Shown in pieces: positions 37,479 through 47,493 of a DNA stretch of 64,000 nucleotides. The position numbers and the translations under genes were made by a program. Each line of letters begins with the position of its first letter. Positions within the stretch are counted from its first letter, which is position 1. Origin of the DNA: Mycobacterium sp. ELW1 (GTDB lineage: Bacteria > Actinomycetota > Actinomycetes > Mycobacteriales > Mycobacteriaceae); assembly GCF_008329905.1 (NCBI RefSeq), contig NZ_CP032155.1, positions 5,332,001 to 5,396,000 on the forward strand, written 5' to 3'. The notes beneath the pieces were generated by a model, which had not been told where the DNA came from, searched no databases, and was given only the letters and a program-made list of their open reading frames with translations.

Positions 37479-38657
37479 ATGGCCAAGAAGCTCGCCGCAG
37501 TTCTCGGAACGGGACAGACGAAGTACGTCGCCAAGCGCAAAGACGTGTCGATGAACGGTCTGGTGCGCGAGGCGATCGACCGGGCGCTGGAGGACTCGGG
37601 GTCGACCTTCGACGACATCGACGCCGTCGTCGTGGGCAAGGCACCCGACTTCTTCGAGGGCGTGATGATGCCCGAGCTGTTCATGGCCGACGCCGTGGGC
37701 GCCACCGGCAAGCCGCTGATCCGGGTGCACACCGCGGGTTCGGTGGGCGGGTCGACGGCCATCGTCGCCGCCAGCTTGGTGCAATCGGGCAAGTACAAGC
37801 GCGTGCTCACCATGGCGTGGGAGAAGCAGTCCGAGTCGAATGCCATGTGGGCGTTGAGCATTCCGGTGCCGTTCACCAAGCCGGTGGGCGCCGGCGCGGG
37901 CGGCTACTTCGCACCGCACGTGCGCGCCTACATCCGTCGCTCCGGCGCGCCCCTGAACATCGGCGCGATAGTCGCGGTCAAAGACCGGCACAACGGCGCC
38001 AAAAACCCACTGGCGCATCTGCACCAGCCCGACATCACCGTCGAGAAGGTGATGGAGTCCCCGATGCTGTGGGATCCCATCCGCTACGACGAGACCTGCC
38101 CGTCCTCGGACGGCGCGGCGGCCATGGTGATCGGTGACGAGGAGGCCGCCGACGCCCGGGTCGCCGACGGACATCCCGTCGCCTGGGTGCATGCGACGGC
38201 GCTGCGCACCGAGCCGCTGGCTTACGCCGGCCGCGACCAGGTCAATCCGCAGGCCAGCCGTGATGCGGCGGCCGCACTGTGGAAGGCGGCGGGGATCACC
38301 AGCCCGATCGACGAGATCGACGTGGCCGAGGTCTACGTGCCCTTCTCCTGGTACGAGCCGATGTGGCTGGAGAGCCTGGGCTTCGCGCCGGAGGGCGGCG
38401 GCTGGAAGCTGACCGAGGCCGGCGAGACGGCGATCGGCGGCAAGATCCCGTTCAACCCCTCCGGCGGCGTGCTGAGCTCCAATCCCATTGGTGCGTCAGG
38501 CATGATCCGGTTCGCCGAGTCGGCGATCCAGGTGATGGGCAAGGCCGGCGCGCACCAGGTCGAAGGTGCACGCAAGGCGTTGGGCCATGCGTACGGCGGC
38601 GGCGCGCAGTACTACTCGATGTGGGTGGTCAGCTCGGATAAGCCAGCCGCGAAATGA
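37479..38657 (+). CDS. ltp3: Thiolase-like lipid-transfer/aldolase protein
   Basis: A 392-aa thiolase-superfamily protein: IDAVVVGKAPDFFEG, VHTAGSVGGSTAIVAASLVQSGKYKRVL, CPSSDGAAAMVIG, NPSGGVLSSNPIGASGMIRFAE and the terminal AYGGGAQYYSMWVV. It corresponds to Ltp3, Rv3523. It probably pairs with Ltp4 and the upstream DUF35 protein in C24-branched side-chain cleavage. Its stop overlaps the next gene by 4 bp. Confidence 0.9.
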   Translation: MAKKLAAVLGTGQTKYVAKRKDVSMNGLVREAIDRALEDSGSTFDDIDAVVVGKAPDFFEGVMMPELFMADAVGATGKPLIRVHTAGSVGGSTAIVAASLVQSGKYKRVLTMAWEKQSESNAMWALSIPVPFTKPVGAGAGGYFAPHVRAYIRRSGAPLNIGAIVAVKDRHNGAKNPLAHLHQPDITVEKVMESPMLWDPIRYDETCPSSDGAAAMVIGDEEAADARVADGHPVAWVHATALRTEPLAYAGRDQVNPQASRDAAAALWKAAGITSPIDEIDVAEVYVPFSWYEPMWLESLGFAPEGGGWKLTEAGETAIGGKIPFNPSGGVLSSNPIGASGMIRFAESAIQVMGKAGAHQVEGARKALGHAYGGGAQYYSMWVVSSDKPAAK

Positions 38658-39541
38658 CCCGCATGCAGTACACGGTCAGCATCGCGTTCAGCCCGCTGGA
38701 CCAGCTCATCGAAATCGCCAAGGCGGCAGAAGATCTCGGCTTCGACAACATCGCGCTGCCGGACTCGATCTTCTATTTCGAGAAGCAGTCCGTCGACTAT
38801 CCCTACACCGCCGACGGCAAGCGGATGTTCGACGAGAACTCGCCCTGGGTCGATCCGCTGATCCTCGCGGGCGCATTGGGTGCGGTGACCTCGAAGCTGC
38901 GCTTCTACACCAACGTGATGAAGCTCGGTTCGCGAAACCCGCTGCTGCTGGCCCGCCAGGTCGGTTCCGTGGCGAACCTGACCAACAACCGATTCGGCTT
39001 CGGCGTGGGGATCGGTTGGGCGCCTGAGGAATTCGAGTGGTGCGGGGTACCGTACGCCAAGCGAGGCAAGCGCGTCGACGAGATGATCGACGTCATCAAG
39101 CTGGTACTCGCCGGCGGCATGGTCGAGCACCACGGCGAGTTCTACGACTTCGACCGGCTGCAGATGAGCCCGGCGCCGTCGGTGCCGGTGCCGTTCTACG
39201 TGGGCGGCCACACCGACGTGGCGCTCAAGCGTGCGGTCCGGATCGGCGACGGCTGGACCAGCGCGATGATGACCTGCGACGAGCTGGCCGAGACGATCTC
39301 CACGCTCAAGAAACTGCTGGCCGAGGCCGGTCGCGCCGACGACCCCTTCGAGTACCAGGCGGTCTGCATCGACAAGTTCGGCGTCGATGGTCACCGCGAT
39401 CTGGTCAAGGCCGGCGTCACCGACTACATCGGGATTCCATGGGTGTTCGAGGGGTTGCCCTTCGACGCGCCGGTCGATAAGAAGATCGACTCGATGAAGC
39501 GGTTCGCCGAGACGTACATCCACTCCGGCTGGCAGGACTGA
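38654..39541 (+). CDS. LLM-class F420-dependent oxidoreductase
   Basis: A 295-aa luciferase-like protein (AEDLGFDNIALPDSIF, LRFYTNVMKLGSRNPLLLARQVGS, FGFGVGIGWAPEEFEW, YVGGHTDVALKRAVRIGDGW). It belongs to the F420-dependent LLM subgroup, distinct from the one at 34313-35344. The start overlaps the ltp3 stop (ATGA), which ties it firmly to the ltp operon. Reaction unknown; a redox step on a side-chain intermediate is plausible. Confidence 0.86.
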   Translation: MTRMQYTVSIAFSPLDQLIEIAKAAEDLGFDNIALPDSIFYFEKQSVDYPYTADGKRMFDENSPWVDPLILAGALGAVTSKLRFYTNVMKLGSRNPLLLARQVGSVANLTNNRFGFGVGIGWAPEEFEWCGVPYAKRGKRVDEMIDVIKLVLAGGMVEHHGEFYDFDRLQMSPAPSVPVPFYVGGHTDVALKRAVRIGDGWTSAMMTCDELAETISTLKKLLAEAGRADDPFEYQAVCIDKFGVDGHRDLVKAGVTDYIGIPWVFEGLPFDAPVDKKIDSMKRFAETYIHSGWQD

Positions 39542-39544
39542 GCC

Positions 39545-39961
39545 GTGACGGTCACGGATCCGAACGCGGCGGTTCACCAGGCGGGACGGCGATCCCGTGA
39601 GGCGGCCATGGCTCATGACAAGCAGGCGTGGCTTGCGGTGTTCGCCGACGATGCGATCGTCGAAGATCCGATCGGACCATCGCATTTCGACCCCGAGGGC
39701 AAGGGACACCGCGGCAAGGAAGCGATCGCGAAGTTCTACGACATGGCGATCGCCCCCAGCACGCTGACGTTCAATTTCGAGAAGACGTATCAGTGCGGCA
39801 ACGAGGAAGCCAACGTCGGCCACATCGTGATCGAGTCCAGCGGGTACCGGGTGATCGCCGAGGGCGTCTTCACCTATCGCGTCGACGACGACGGCAAGAT
39901 CGTCGCGCTGCGGGCATATTGGGAGCTGGACAAAGCGGCCGCCAGCGCCCAGAAGATCTAG
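39545..39961 (+). CDS. NTF2-fold, ketosteroid-isomerase-like protein
   Basis: A 138-aa NTF2/SnoaL-fold protein, last gene of the ltp operon (3 bp after the LLM gene). The stretch VFADDAIVEDPIG aligns by eye with bacterial ketosteroid isomerase (LFADDATVEDPVG), keeping the Asp that is the catalytic base there. The classical active-site Tyr and second Asp do not appear conserved (Ser and a small residue align instead). It may act on a steroid or be a catalytically altered relative. RBS and start are compatible with GTG 39545. Confidence 0.82.
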   Translation: MTVTDPNAAVHQAGRRSREAAMAHDKQAWLAVFADDAIVEDPIGPSHFDPEGKGHRGKEAIAKFYDMAIAPSTLTFNFEKTYQCGNEEANVGHIVIESSGYRVIAEGVFTYRVDDDGKIVALRAYWELDKAAASAQKI

Positions 39962-39979
39962 GCGTTCAACACTCGAGGC

Positions 39980-40114
39980 CTACGCGGCGGGGGCGGTCGC
40001 CTCGGCATAGACCAGCGGCCATTCAGCCGGTGCCGGTGCGGCCAACGAGCAGGCCGCGCACACCGCGGCTCCGATGGTGGGATAGCCACACGCCGGGCAG
40101 ATATCGAGTGCCAT
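39980..40114 (-). CDS. 44-aa zinc-ribbon protein
   Basis: A very short ORF: MALDICPACGYPTIG, then CAACS, then an Ala/Pro-rich end. Two CxxC pairs (CPAC and CAAC) separated by about 11 residues form a minimal zinc ribbon. A strong GGAGG lies 7 nt before the ATG (minus strand), which argues for translation. It converges on the NTF2 gene and lies downstream of the gamma carbonic anhydrase-like gene. Possibly a small partner protein for a DUF35 or thiolase-type enzyme; this is a guess. Confidence 0.65.
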   Translation of the reverse strand: MALDICPACGYPTIGAAVCAACSLAAPAPAEWPLVYAEATAPAA

Positions 40115-40199
40115 CCTCAGTCCTCCACGCGCTACGCCTTGTCAGTAGCCGGGACATACCCTGCGGCGAAATCGGCCAAACTCCCGCGAGACGGAGGTC

Positions 40200-40724
40200 T
40201 CAGACTTCGTGGAAGCCCGTCAGATAGCGCTGCGCCAGATCCTGGTACGCCTTGGGGTTGATGTTCACCCAGACCTCGGCCCTAGTTCCGGCGATCGGAC
40301 CCTTGACCTTCGCCGGTGATCCGGTGACCAGTACCTCGTCCGGGATGTGGGTGCCGCCGACCACCAGTGAATGCGCAGCGATCATGCTGCGGGCCCCGAT
40401 CACCGCACCGTCGAGGACCGTGCAGTGATTGGCGATCAGCGCCTCGGCCCCGACGTGCACTCCGTGGATGGTGCACATGTGCGCAACCGTCGCCCCGGGA
40501 CCGATGTCCACCGGGATGCCCGGTGGGGCGTGCAGCACCGAGCCGTCCTGCACGTTGGCGCCCTCCCGGATCACGATCGGCGCGTAGTCCCCCCGCAGAA
40601 CCGTGTTGAACCACACCGATGCGCCGGCCTCCACGGTCACGTCCCCGATGAGCACCGCGGTGGGCGCGACGAATGCAGTCGGATCCACCCGCGGTGAACG
40701 CCCTTCGAACGAATACATCGGCAT
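40200..40724 (-). CDS. Gamma-carbonic-anhydrase-like hexapeptide protein (Rv3525c-like)
   Basis: A 174-aa left-handed beta-helix protein. The start MPMYSFEGRSPRV at 40724 gives exactly the length remembered for M. tuberculosis Rv3525c; the frame continues 18 codons upstream. Family residues are present: FNTVLRGDYAPI, GANVQDGSVLH, and the metal-binding His of TVAHMCTIHG and ANHCTVLDG. It may be a true carbonic anhydrase or an acyl-CoA-binding relative. Divergent from kshA with a KstR box between. Confidence 0.87.
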   Translation of the reverse strand: MPMYSFEGRSPRVDPTAFVAPTAVLIGDVTVEAGASVWFNTVLRGDYAPIVIREGANVQDGSVLHAPPGIPVDIGPGATVAHMCTIHGVHVGAEALIANHCTVLDGAVIGARSMIAAHSLVVGGTHIPDEVLVTGSPAKVKGPIAGTRAEVWVNINPKAYQDLAQRYLTGFHEV

Positions 40725-40799
40725 CGTCCAGATATACCGCACTTCAGATGGGTAATCCGCAGCTAGTTCTGCTCTCATTGCGCGATGAGTCTGAAAAAC

Positions 40800-40813
40800 T
40801 GTAACGTGTTCTA
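40800..40813. promoter_or_regulatory. KstR operator (kshA / gamma-CA-like gene)
   Basis: TGTAACGTGTTCTA fits TnnAACnnGTTnnA and lies 31 bp before the kshA GTG. It is followed by a half-site (TTAGAACC). It probably controls kshA and the divergent gamma-CA-like gene. Confidence 0.82.
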
Positions 40814-40844
40814 GTTAGAACCTACGAGTTGGAGGGGCGCGAGG

Positions 40845-42224
<1,380 letters not shown>

Positions 42225-42228
<4 letters not shown>

Positions 42229-42692
42229 CTATGACCCCCGAGGATCCACCGCCCGACGTCGACGATCTGGCGCGGTCCATGCTCGAGCTTCTCGGCGTGC
42301 ACGAGCACGACGAGCCGCACGAGCACAGCGACGATGCGTCCGGATCATGGTCCAAGGCACCGGGTTTCGCCGCGGACCCGCAGCGGTTGGCTGCTGTCCA
42401 GGAGGCGACCCGCCAAGACCGGGAACGGTACCTGTCGGCCGGCCTGGTCGAGATCGACTGCCGGTTCTGCCACATCGCGGTGAAGGTCAAGAAGCTCGGA
42501 GCCGCCCACACCGCGGTGCAGTGGAGCAGCGAAGCGCAACAGCGCTGCGCCTACTTCGCCGAGATCCGGGAAGCGGGCGGCAGCAGCGCCCGTACCCGAT
42601 CCTGCCCGAAGTTGTCCGACAGCATCAGACATGCTGTGGCAGAAGGATGTCTGGAAGAGTACTCCAGCGCACCCGCACCCGGTGACGGCTGA
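42225..42692 (+). CDS. Conserved protein downstream of kshA (Rv3527-like)
   Basis: A 155-aa soluble protein whose GTG start overlaps the kshA stop (GTGA). An acidic and His-rich N-terminal stretch (GVHEHDEPHEHSDD) might bind metal. The middle has IDCRFCHIAVKVKKLG with a CxxC, plus two further Cys (RCAYF, RSCPKLSDSIRHAV). Place and size agree with M. tuberculosis Rv3527, whose function is unknown. Coupling to kshA suggests a supporting role. Confidence 0.8.
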
Positions 42693-42715
42693 GTTTTCCT
42701 GCGCGAGCGGGGCCG

Positions 42716-43852
42716 CTACAGCCCCTTGAAGCGCTCCTTGACCTGCTCCTCGGTCAGACCGTAGTCGGCCAGCGAGTAGGTGTGCTTGGGCGCCCGCGGG
42801 CCCTGCTTGCTTTCCTCGTCCGTCCGCTGGATCGCCGCTCGCGCCTCATCGGTCAGCTCGATACCGAAGTGCGAGTAGATCTTTTCCACGGTGCTGATCG
42901 GTTCGCGGATGAGCTCGAAGTAGTCGACATCGTAGAACTGCGCCGGATTGTGCTTGGCGCGTTCGGTGTTGAACAGTTCCAGTCCGCGTGACCAGGTCTC
43001 CAACGAGTCGGCACCGATGACCTCGTCTTTGAACGTGTTCGACCAGCCCTCGGTGGTGTGCTGGGCCAGCGAGCACATCGAGGCCATGATCGTCTCCGCC
43101 GGCCGGTGGCACTGCAGGATCAGCGCATCCGGATAGACGGCGAACACCGCGTCGAGGGCGAACAGATGGCTGGGATTCTTGAGAACCCAACGCTTCTCGG
43201 GATCGTTGAGTCCGATCAGCTGCAGGTTCTTGCGATGCCGCGCGTACGACTTGGTCCAGTCCTGTCGCGCAAGCCATTGCGCGTACGTGGGCACGTGCGC
43301 GAGCGTCTCATAGGACACCGAGTGCACGGACTGGCGCAGCAGCTGCCAGCACTCCTCCACCTCGTCGGCGGTCATGTAATGCAGGCCCGTGTAATCCGGG
43401 TTCTCCTCATGGGCCTTGGTGAACTGTGCATCGATCTGCTGGAAGACCGGGTTGTCCTTCCAGGATTCCCGCGGCGGGCGGGGCTGCGGGAACTCTGCGA
43501 GCCACAGCTCCAGGCCCTGGTGCCGCGGATCTCCGCACAGCAGTCGGTGCAACGCGGTGGTACCGGTGCGCGGCAGTCCGGTGACGAAGATCGGGCGCTC
43601 GATCGGCACGTCGACGTGCTCCGGGTACTGCTTGAAGGCAGCCTCGGAAACGAGCCTGGCCACCAACGCATTCCGCACGAAGAACCGGTGCATCTTGCTG
43701 CCGAGTTCGGTCAGGTCCGCCTCGTTGCGAAACGACTCGAGCAGCACGCTCAGCGCTTCTTGATAGTTGTCGTCATCGACGCCGAAGTCGTCCATGCCGG
43801 TGGCTTTGACCGCCGAGGCCTTCAGACTCTCGACGGTGAGAAAGTCGCTCAT
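42716..43852 (-). CDS. Sulfotransferase family protein (Rv3529c-like)
   Basis: A 378-aa protein with the PAPS 5'-phosphosulfate loop PIFVTGLPRTGTTALHRLL near residue 90 and the 3'-phosphate-binding KNPSHLFALDAVFAVYPDALILQCHR region. It matches M. tuberculosis Rv3529c in the KstR cluster. Whether it sulfates a steroid is unknown. It is downstream of the SDR and DUF1214-type genes on the same strand. Confidence 0.87.
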   Translation of the reverse strand: MSDFLTVESLKASAVKATGMDDFGVDDDNYQEALSVLLESFRNEADLTELGSKMHRFFVRNALVARLVSEAAFKQYPEHVDVPIERPIFVTGLPRTGTTALHRLLCGDPRHQGLELWLAEFPQPRPPRESWKDNPVFQQIDAQFTKAHEENPDYTGLHYMTADEVEECWQLLRQSVHSVSYETLAHVPTYAQWLARQDWTKSYARHRKNLQLIGLNDPEKRWVLKNPSHLFALDAVFAVYPDALILQCHRPAETIMASMCSLAQHTTEGWSNTFKDEVIGADSLETWSRGLELFNTERAKHNPAQFYDVDYFELIREPISTVEKIYSHFGIELTDEARAAIQRTDEESKQGPRAPKHTYSLADYGLTEEQVKERFKGL

Positions 43853-43919
43853 CGGTTCTTCACCTCGTTCGCTCCGGTCCTCGCTCGTGCCTCGCTGCGA
43901 TCCTCACTCACTCCCACCA
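43853..43919 (-). repeat. Possible MIRU-like intercistronic repeat
   Basis: The 67-bp spacer between the sulfotransferase and SDR genes reads, on the coding strand, as GAG/GCGAG-rich repeats (GAGTGAGGATCGCAGCGAGG, then CACGAGCGAGGACCGGAGCG). This resembles the mycobacterial interspersed repetitive unit class but is degenerate compared with the better copy at 53224-53277. Confidence 0.4.
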
Positions 43920-44702
43920 TCAGTTGTGATACTCCCCGCAATTGACGTCCAGGGTCTGGCCGGTGATGCCGTTGGACAGATCGCTGGCCATGAACAGGAT
44001 CGCCGAGGCGACCTCGTCCTCGGTGGGTAGCCGCTTGAGATCGCTGTTGACCGCGGCGGCCTTGTAGATCTCGTCGACGGTCGTGCCGTACTTCCCGGCC
44101 TGATGCTCGAAATAGCCCTGCAATGTGCCACCCCAGATGTAGCCGGGCAGAACCGAATTCACGCGGATGCCCTGGGGCCCGAGTTCACTTGCCAGCGACT
44201 GAGACATCGACAGCAACGCCGCTTTGGCCAGCTTGTAGGCGCCCTGCTTGGGGTCGGAGTGCCGGAGCACCATCGAGTTGACGTTGACCACCGAGCCCTT
44301 GGCCTCGACCAATGCCGGGGTGAAGCTCTGGATCAGCCGCAGCGCGCCGAGCACCGTGAGCTCCACCGTCTCGCGGATGTGGTCGAACGAGGTGTTGGCG
44401 AAGGGCTTCATCGACGGCACCTTGAACGCATTGTTGATCAACACGTCGACCTTGCCGTAGGCCGCCAGGGTCTCCTTGACCAGGTTGTCGACCTGAGCCT
44501 CGTCGGTGATGTCGGTGCCCACCGACAGCGCGCGGCGGCCGAGGTCGGTGACCTGCTTGGCCACATCGTCCAGACGCCCGACCGTACGTGCCGCCAACAC
44601 CAGGTCGGCGCCTTCCTCGGCACATCGGCGCGCCAGTGTGGTGCCCAGCGCGGGGCCGACGCCACTGATCACGACGACCTTGTTCTCGAGCAAGCCGGCC
44701 AT
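43920..44702 (-). CDS. Short-chain dehydrogenase/reductase (Rv3530c-like)
   Basis: A 260-aa SDR from MAGLLENKVVVISG, the same length as M. tuberculosis Rv3530c. The cofactor loop reads SGVGPALGTTLA rather than the classical TGxxxGxG, and NNAF replaces NNAG. The catalytic Ser and Tyr-Lys are in NVNSMVLRH and AYKLAKAALL. The start lies 4 bp after the DUF1214-type gene, giving a three-gene operon with the sulfotransferase. Likely acts on a side-chain or ring CoA ester; substrate unknown. Confidence 0.86.
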   Translation of the reverse strand: MAGLLENKVVVISGVGPALGTTLARRCAEEGADLVLAARTVGRLDDVAKQVTDLGRRALSVGTDITDEAQVDNLVKETLAAYGKVDVLINNAFKVPSMKPFANTSFDHIRETVELTVLGALRLIQSFTPALVEAKGSVVNVNSMVLRHSDPKQGAYKLAKAALLSMSQSLASELGPQGIRVNSVLPGYIWGGTLQGYFEHQAGKYGTTVDEIYKAAAVNSDLKRLPTEDEVASAILFMASDLSNGITGQTLDVNCGEYHN

Positions 44703-44706
44703 GTGT

Positions 44707-45834
44707 TTACCCCACCATCCTGTTGCCAATTAGTTTCTGACGCAGTGCGATTCGCTCACGCCAGTCGTCTTCGGAGATCTTGTTCTGCTCGTAGTAGGGC
44801 AGCTTTCCCGCGACTTCGCCGAGATCGACGATCTCCATCGTCGGGCCGTCTGCCTCGGTCAATGCGCGCGACACTCGCTGCCAGCGGAACTGCAGGTAGC
44901 CCTTGCCATGCCCGAGCGTCTCGACCCAGTTGGTCACCCCGGGGCTCTTGTCGGCGACGACGATACGGATCTTGCCATCCGGATCAGCCTGCGCCTGAGT
45001 CCCATTGAGCGAGGTCTGGTGGTTGATGTAATCCAGCGAGATGTACCAGAGGCTGCCGAGCTGGAAGCCGAGGTACGGGGCGTCGGTGACCGGCAGCGTG
45101 ATGATGATCGCCTGATCGGCAGTGATGTCGTAGTGCCCGACCGATGAGTACTGGGTGGCCAAGCCGCCCGGGGTGAGCCGCGGTGCGGTCAGCGTGTTGA
45201 CCGGCAGGTTGTCGTAGAACCATTTGGGGAACTGCAGCCACGTCTTGACGCGTTGCACGAGCTGCTTTCCCGCTGTCGCCCAGCGCCTTTCGATCAGCTC
45301 TTTGGTCAGCGCCGGCGGCGCGGTGCCCGCGGTGTCCGTCCGCGCGATCGCGAAGCTGCCTCGCTCTGCCGACCAGTCGTTGTACACCTCACGAATGACG
45401 AGCTGCGCGTTGCTATCCGGGGTGAATCGCCACTCGAAGGTGCCGTCGGCGGCGATGTCGAGCTTGCGGTCGTCGAACGCGGTTTCGCTGTCCGGAACCA
45501 CTTCGTCGGTGTATTCGCCCCCGAGCAACTGGAAGCTGACGTCGGTGGTGGTCCCGCGCTTACCTGTGACGACGTACTCGTTGCCGGCCACCACCCTGGT
45601 GCCGAAGTACATGGTGTCCGGATTGTCCAAGCCCATCTTGGTGAACGGGCCGGTGCCGGAGTGCAGGAAGGGATGGTCGCGGTCGTAGTCGAAGGCGACG
45701 TGCGTGCAGGCCGCGACACAGCCGGCCAGATACTGCAGGCCCTCGAGCAGATCCGCCTCGCTCTCGATGAAGTCGGCTTCCTTCACCAGACGTTCGGACT
45801 CGGCAATGGCGTCCACCAAGGGCTGTGTGTACAT
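44707..45834 (-). CDS. DUF1214 domain protein (Rv3531c-like)
   Basis: A 375-aa protein from MYTQPLVDAIAE, the exact length remembered for M. tuberculosis Rv3531c. The C-terminal half (LPVTDAPYLGFQLGSLWYISLDYINHQTS, DGKIRIVVADKSPGVTNWVET) is DUF1214-like. No catalytic motif can be named. First gene of the minus-strand operon, with a KstR box 55 bp upstream. Confidence 0.83.
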   Translation of the reverse strand: MYTQPLVDAIAESERLVKEADFIESEADLLEGLQYLAGCVAACTHVAFDYDRDHPFLHSGTGPFTKMGLDNPDTMYFGTRVVAGNEYVVTGKRGTTTDVSFQLLGGEYTDEVVPDSETAFDDRKLDIAADGTFEWRFTPDSNAQLVIREVYNDWSAERGSFAIARTDTAGTAPPALTKELIERRWATAGKQLVQRVKTWLQFPKWFYDNLPVNTLTAPRLTPGGLATQYSSVGHYDITADQAIIITLPVTDAPYLGFQLGSLWYISLDYINHQTSLNGTQAQADPDGKIRIVVADKSPGVTNWVETLGHGKGYLQFRWQRVSRALTEADGPTMEIVDLGEVAGKLPYYEQNKISEDDWRERIALRQKLIGNRMVG

Positions 45835-45888
45835 GACCGCCTCGCGTTTCAAAATTGGACCGCACTGGTACGTTGTTGGGACTGAGAC

Positions 45889-45902
45889 TAGAACGTGTTC
45901 TA
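45889..45902. promoter_or_regulatory. KstR operator (DUF1214 operon / iclR)
   Basis: TAGAACGTGTTCTA with perfect TAGAAC/GTTCTA arms, between the divergent DUF1214-type gene and the IclR regulator. It places the IclR gene, directly or by proximity, under sterol control. Confidence 0.88.
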
Positions 45903-45923
45903 ATCTCCGTCAACCAACATGGT

Positions 45924-45939
45924 GTTCCATATATGGAAC
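45924..45939. promoter_or_regulatory. Perfect palindrome, candidate IclR operator
   Basis: GTTCCATATATGGAAC is a perfect 16-bp palindrome 19 bp before the iclR-type ATG. IclR-family operators are typically A/T-centred palindromes of this type. A second, imperfect copy (GTTCCATATCTGGTC) lies at 45969-45983 inside the first codons, so two dimers could bind and autoregulate. Confidence 0.7.
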
Positions 45940-45958
45940 GCAGAGGTAGGATTTTGCA

Positions 45959-46870
45959 ATGCCGGACGGTTCCATATCTGGTCGATCATCGCCCCCCACG
46001 CAACGCGTGGTGGCGATCCTGGACTTCCTGGCCAAGCACCCGCAGGACAAGTTCGGCCTGTCGGAACTCTCCCGGAGATTGCAGCTTGCCAAGCCGACCT
46101 GCCTCGGCATCGTCACGACGCTGACCGAGTCGGGCTACCTCGTGCGGGACGCGGCCGACAAGACCTACCGGCTGGGGCCCAGCCTGATCACGCTCGGCCA
46201 CCTCGCTCAGGAGTCGTTGCGGGTCAATCCGGCGGCGCGCGCCGAACTCAGCAGGCTGTCGAAGACTTTCGAGACCACAGCGGCGCTGGCCGGCGTCGTG
46301 GACGACCGGATCACGCTGCTCGAGTTGGTCGGACCACCCGGTTCCGATGTCGGAGTGCGGGTCGGGCAGAGCTACCCATTCGCCCCGCCGGTGGGCCTGA
46401 TGTTCGTGCTGTGGGACGACGAAGCACTGCGCGGCTGGCTCGGCCGCGCGCCGACCATTCCGCTGCGGACGGAGACGGAGCGGCTGGACCGCGTCATCGC
46501 CGAATGCCGGACCGCGGGATACCTCGTCGAACGACTCACCCCCGGTGGCCGGCGGCTGTACGCGCTGATGGCGGGCATGTCCAGCTCGATGCCCGACGAA
46601 CTGCGAGCCCTGCTGGGCGAATTGATCTCCGATATCGGTGAGCGGGTGTACCTGCGAAGCGAAGCCGAGGGGCCGGGGTCACGCCAGCGGCACGACGTCA
46701 GCGTCATCTCCGCACCCGTCTACGACCACCACCACCGGCAGGCGATGGTGGTGTCACTTCAGATCGGGCGGGCGCTCACCGATTTCGAAATCGCCAAGCA
46801 TGCAAAAGGTTTGGTGGCAACCGCAGACGCGCTCACCATGCAACTGGGCGGCACCAAACCGCAGTGGTGA
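45959..46870 (+). CDS. IclR family transcriptional regulator
   Basis: A 303-aa regulator. The N-terminal winged helix-turn-helix covers about residues 13-70 (QRVVAILDFLAKHP, GLSELSRRLQLAKPTCLGIVTTL). The C-terminal effector-binding domain includes AALAGVVDDRITLLELVG. It sits within the sterol cluster between KstR-controlled genes and has its own palindromic operator. The effector is probably a steroid or ring-degradation intermediate, by context only. Confidence 0.9.
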   Translation: MPDGSISGRSSPPTQRVVAILDFLAKHPQDKFGLSELSRRLQLAKPTCLGIVTTLTESGYLVRDAADKTYRLGPSLITLGHLAQESLRVNPAARAELSRLSKTFETTAALAGVVDDRITLLELVGPPGSDVGVRVGQSYPFAPPVGLMFVLWDDEALRGWLGRAPTIPLRTETERLDRVIAECRTAGYLVERLTPGGRRLYALMAGMSSSMPDELRALLGELISDIGERVYLRSEAEGPGSRQRHDVSVISAPVYDHHHRQAMVVSLQIGRALTDFEIAKHAKGLVATADALTMQLGGTKPQW

Positions 46871-46900
46871 TCTCGCGGGCCCCAGCCCCGACGGCAGCGA

Positions 46901-47293
46901 CTACAGCTCGCCGATGACGACCAGCGCTTCGGCGGGCTCCACCTGCAGGCCGCACCGGTCCTTGAAGTCCACCAGCGGCGCCTTGATGGCCCGGATGTCA
47001 TTGGCCTGGTCCGGGTGGTCGTTGAAGTAGGTGTTGAACGCCCCGACCGCGCTGAAAGCCGACTGCCGGGTGGCGTCGAGCAGCGCCTCATTGGCGTCCG
47101 GATGTACGGCGAAGTAGTCGGAGAGATTCTTGGTCACCGAGCTGATCGTGGCCGACAGACCCGCTGCCGAGCAGTCGGTTGCCGCCGCAGGGGCAGGCGC
47201 GGGCGCGGGATCGGCAACAGCGGACGGCATCGACACAACCGCGCCGGCCGCACCCGCGGCCAGCACTGCCATAACGGCACGACGTATGGACAT
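46901..47293 (-). CDS. Haemophore-like secreted protein
   Basis: A 130-aa preprotein behind AAGGGAG. The signal peptide ends near SAVA and is followed by an Ala/Pro linker (DPAPAPAPAA). The mature domain has one Cys near each end (ATDCSAAGL and KDRCGLQ) and helices with NLSDYFAVHPDANEALLDAT and YFNDHPDQA, the pattern of the mycobacterial haem-binding/haemophore-like family. Haem binding itself is inferred. It converges with iclR. Confidence 0.8.
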   Translation of the reverse strand: MSIRRAVMAVLAAGAAGAVVSMPSAVADPAPAPAPAAATDCSAAGLSATISSVTKNLSDYFAVHPDANEALLDATRQSAFSAVGAFNTYFNDHPDQANDIRAIKAPLVDFKDRCGLQVEPAEALVVIGEL

Positions 47294-47493
47294 TGGGTTC
47301 TCCCTTCACGGCGCGCAGCAGTACGGCCGCACAGCCACTGAAAGGAACGTCGCGCCGGTACCGCACCGCGTTACCGGCGGCGTTGCGTAGGCCGGTGTCG
47401 GCGAGCGCAAAAATTCAGTAGCGCGCTACTGCATTCGCCCAGCGCTGCGCGACCGACGATTCCCCTACACAGCAAGCCTGGGGGGGCAGTTGT

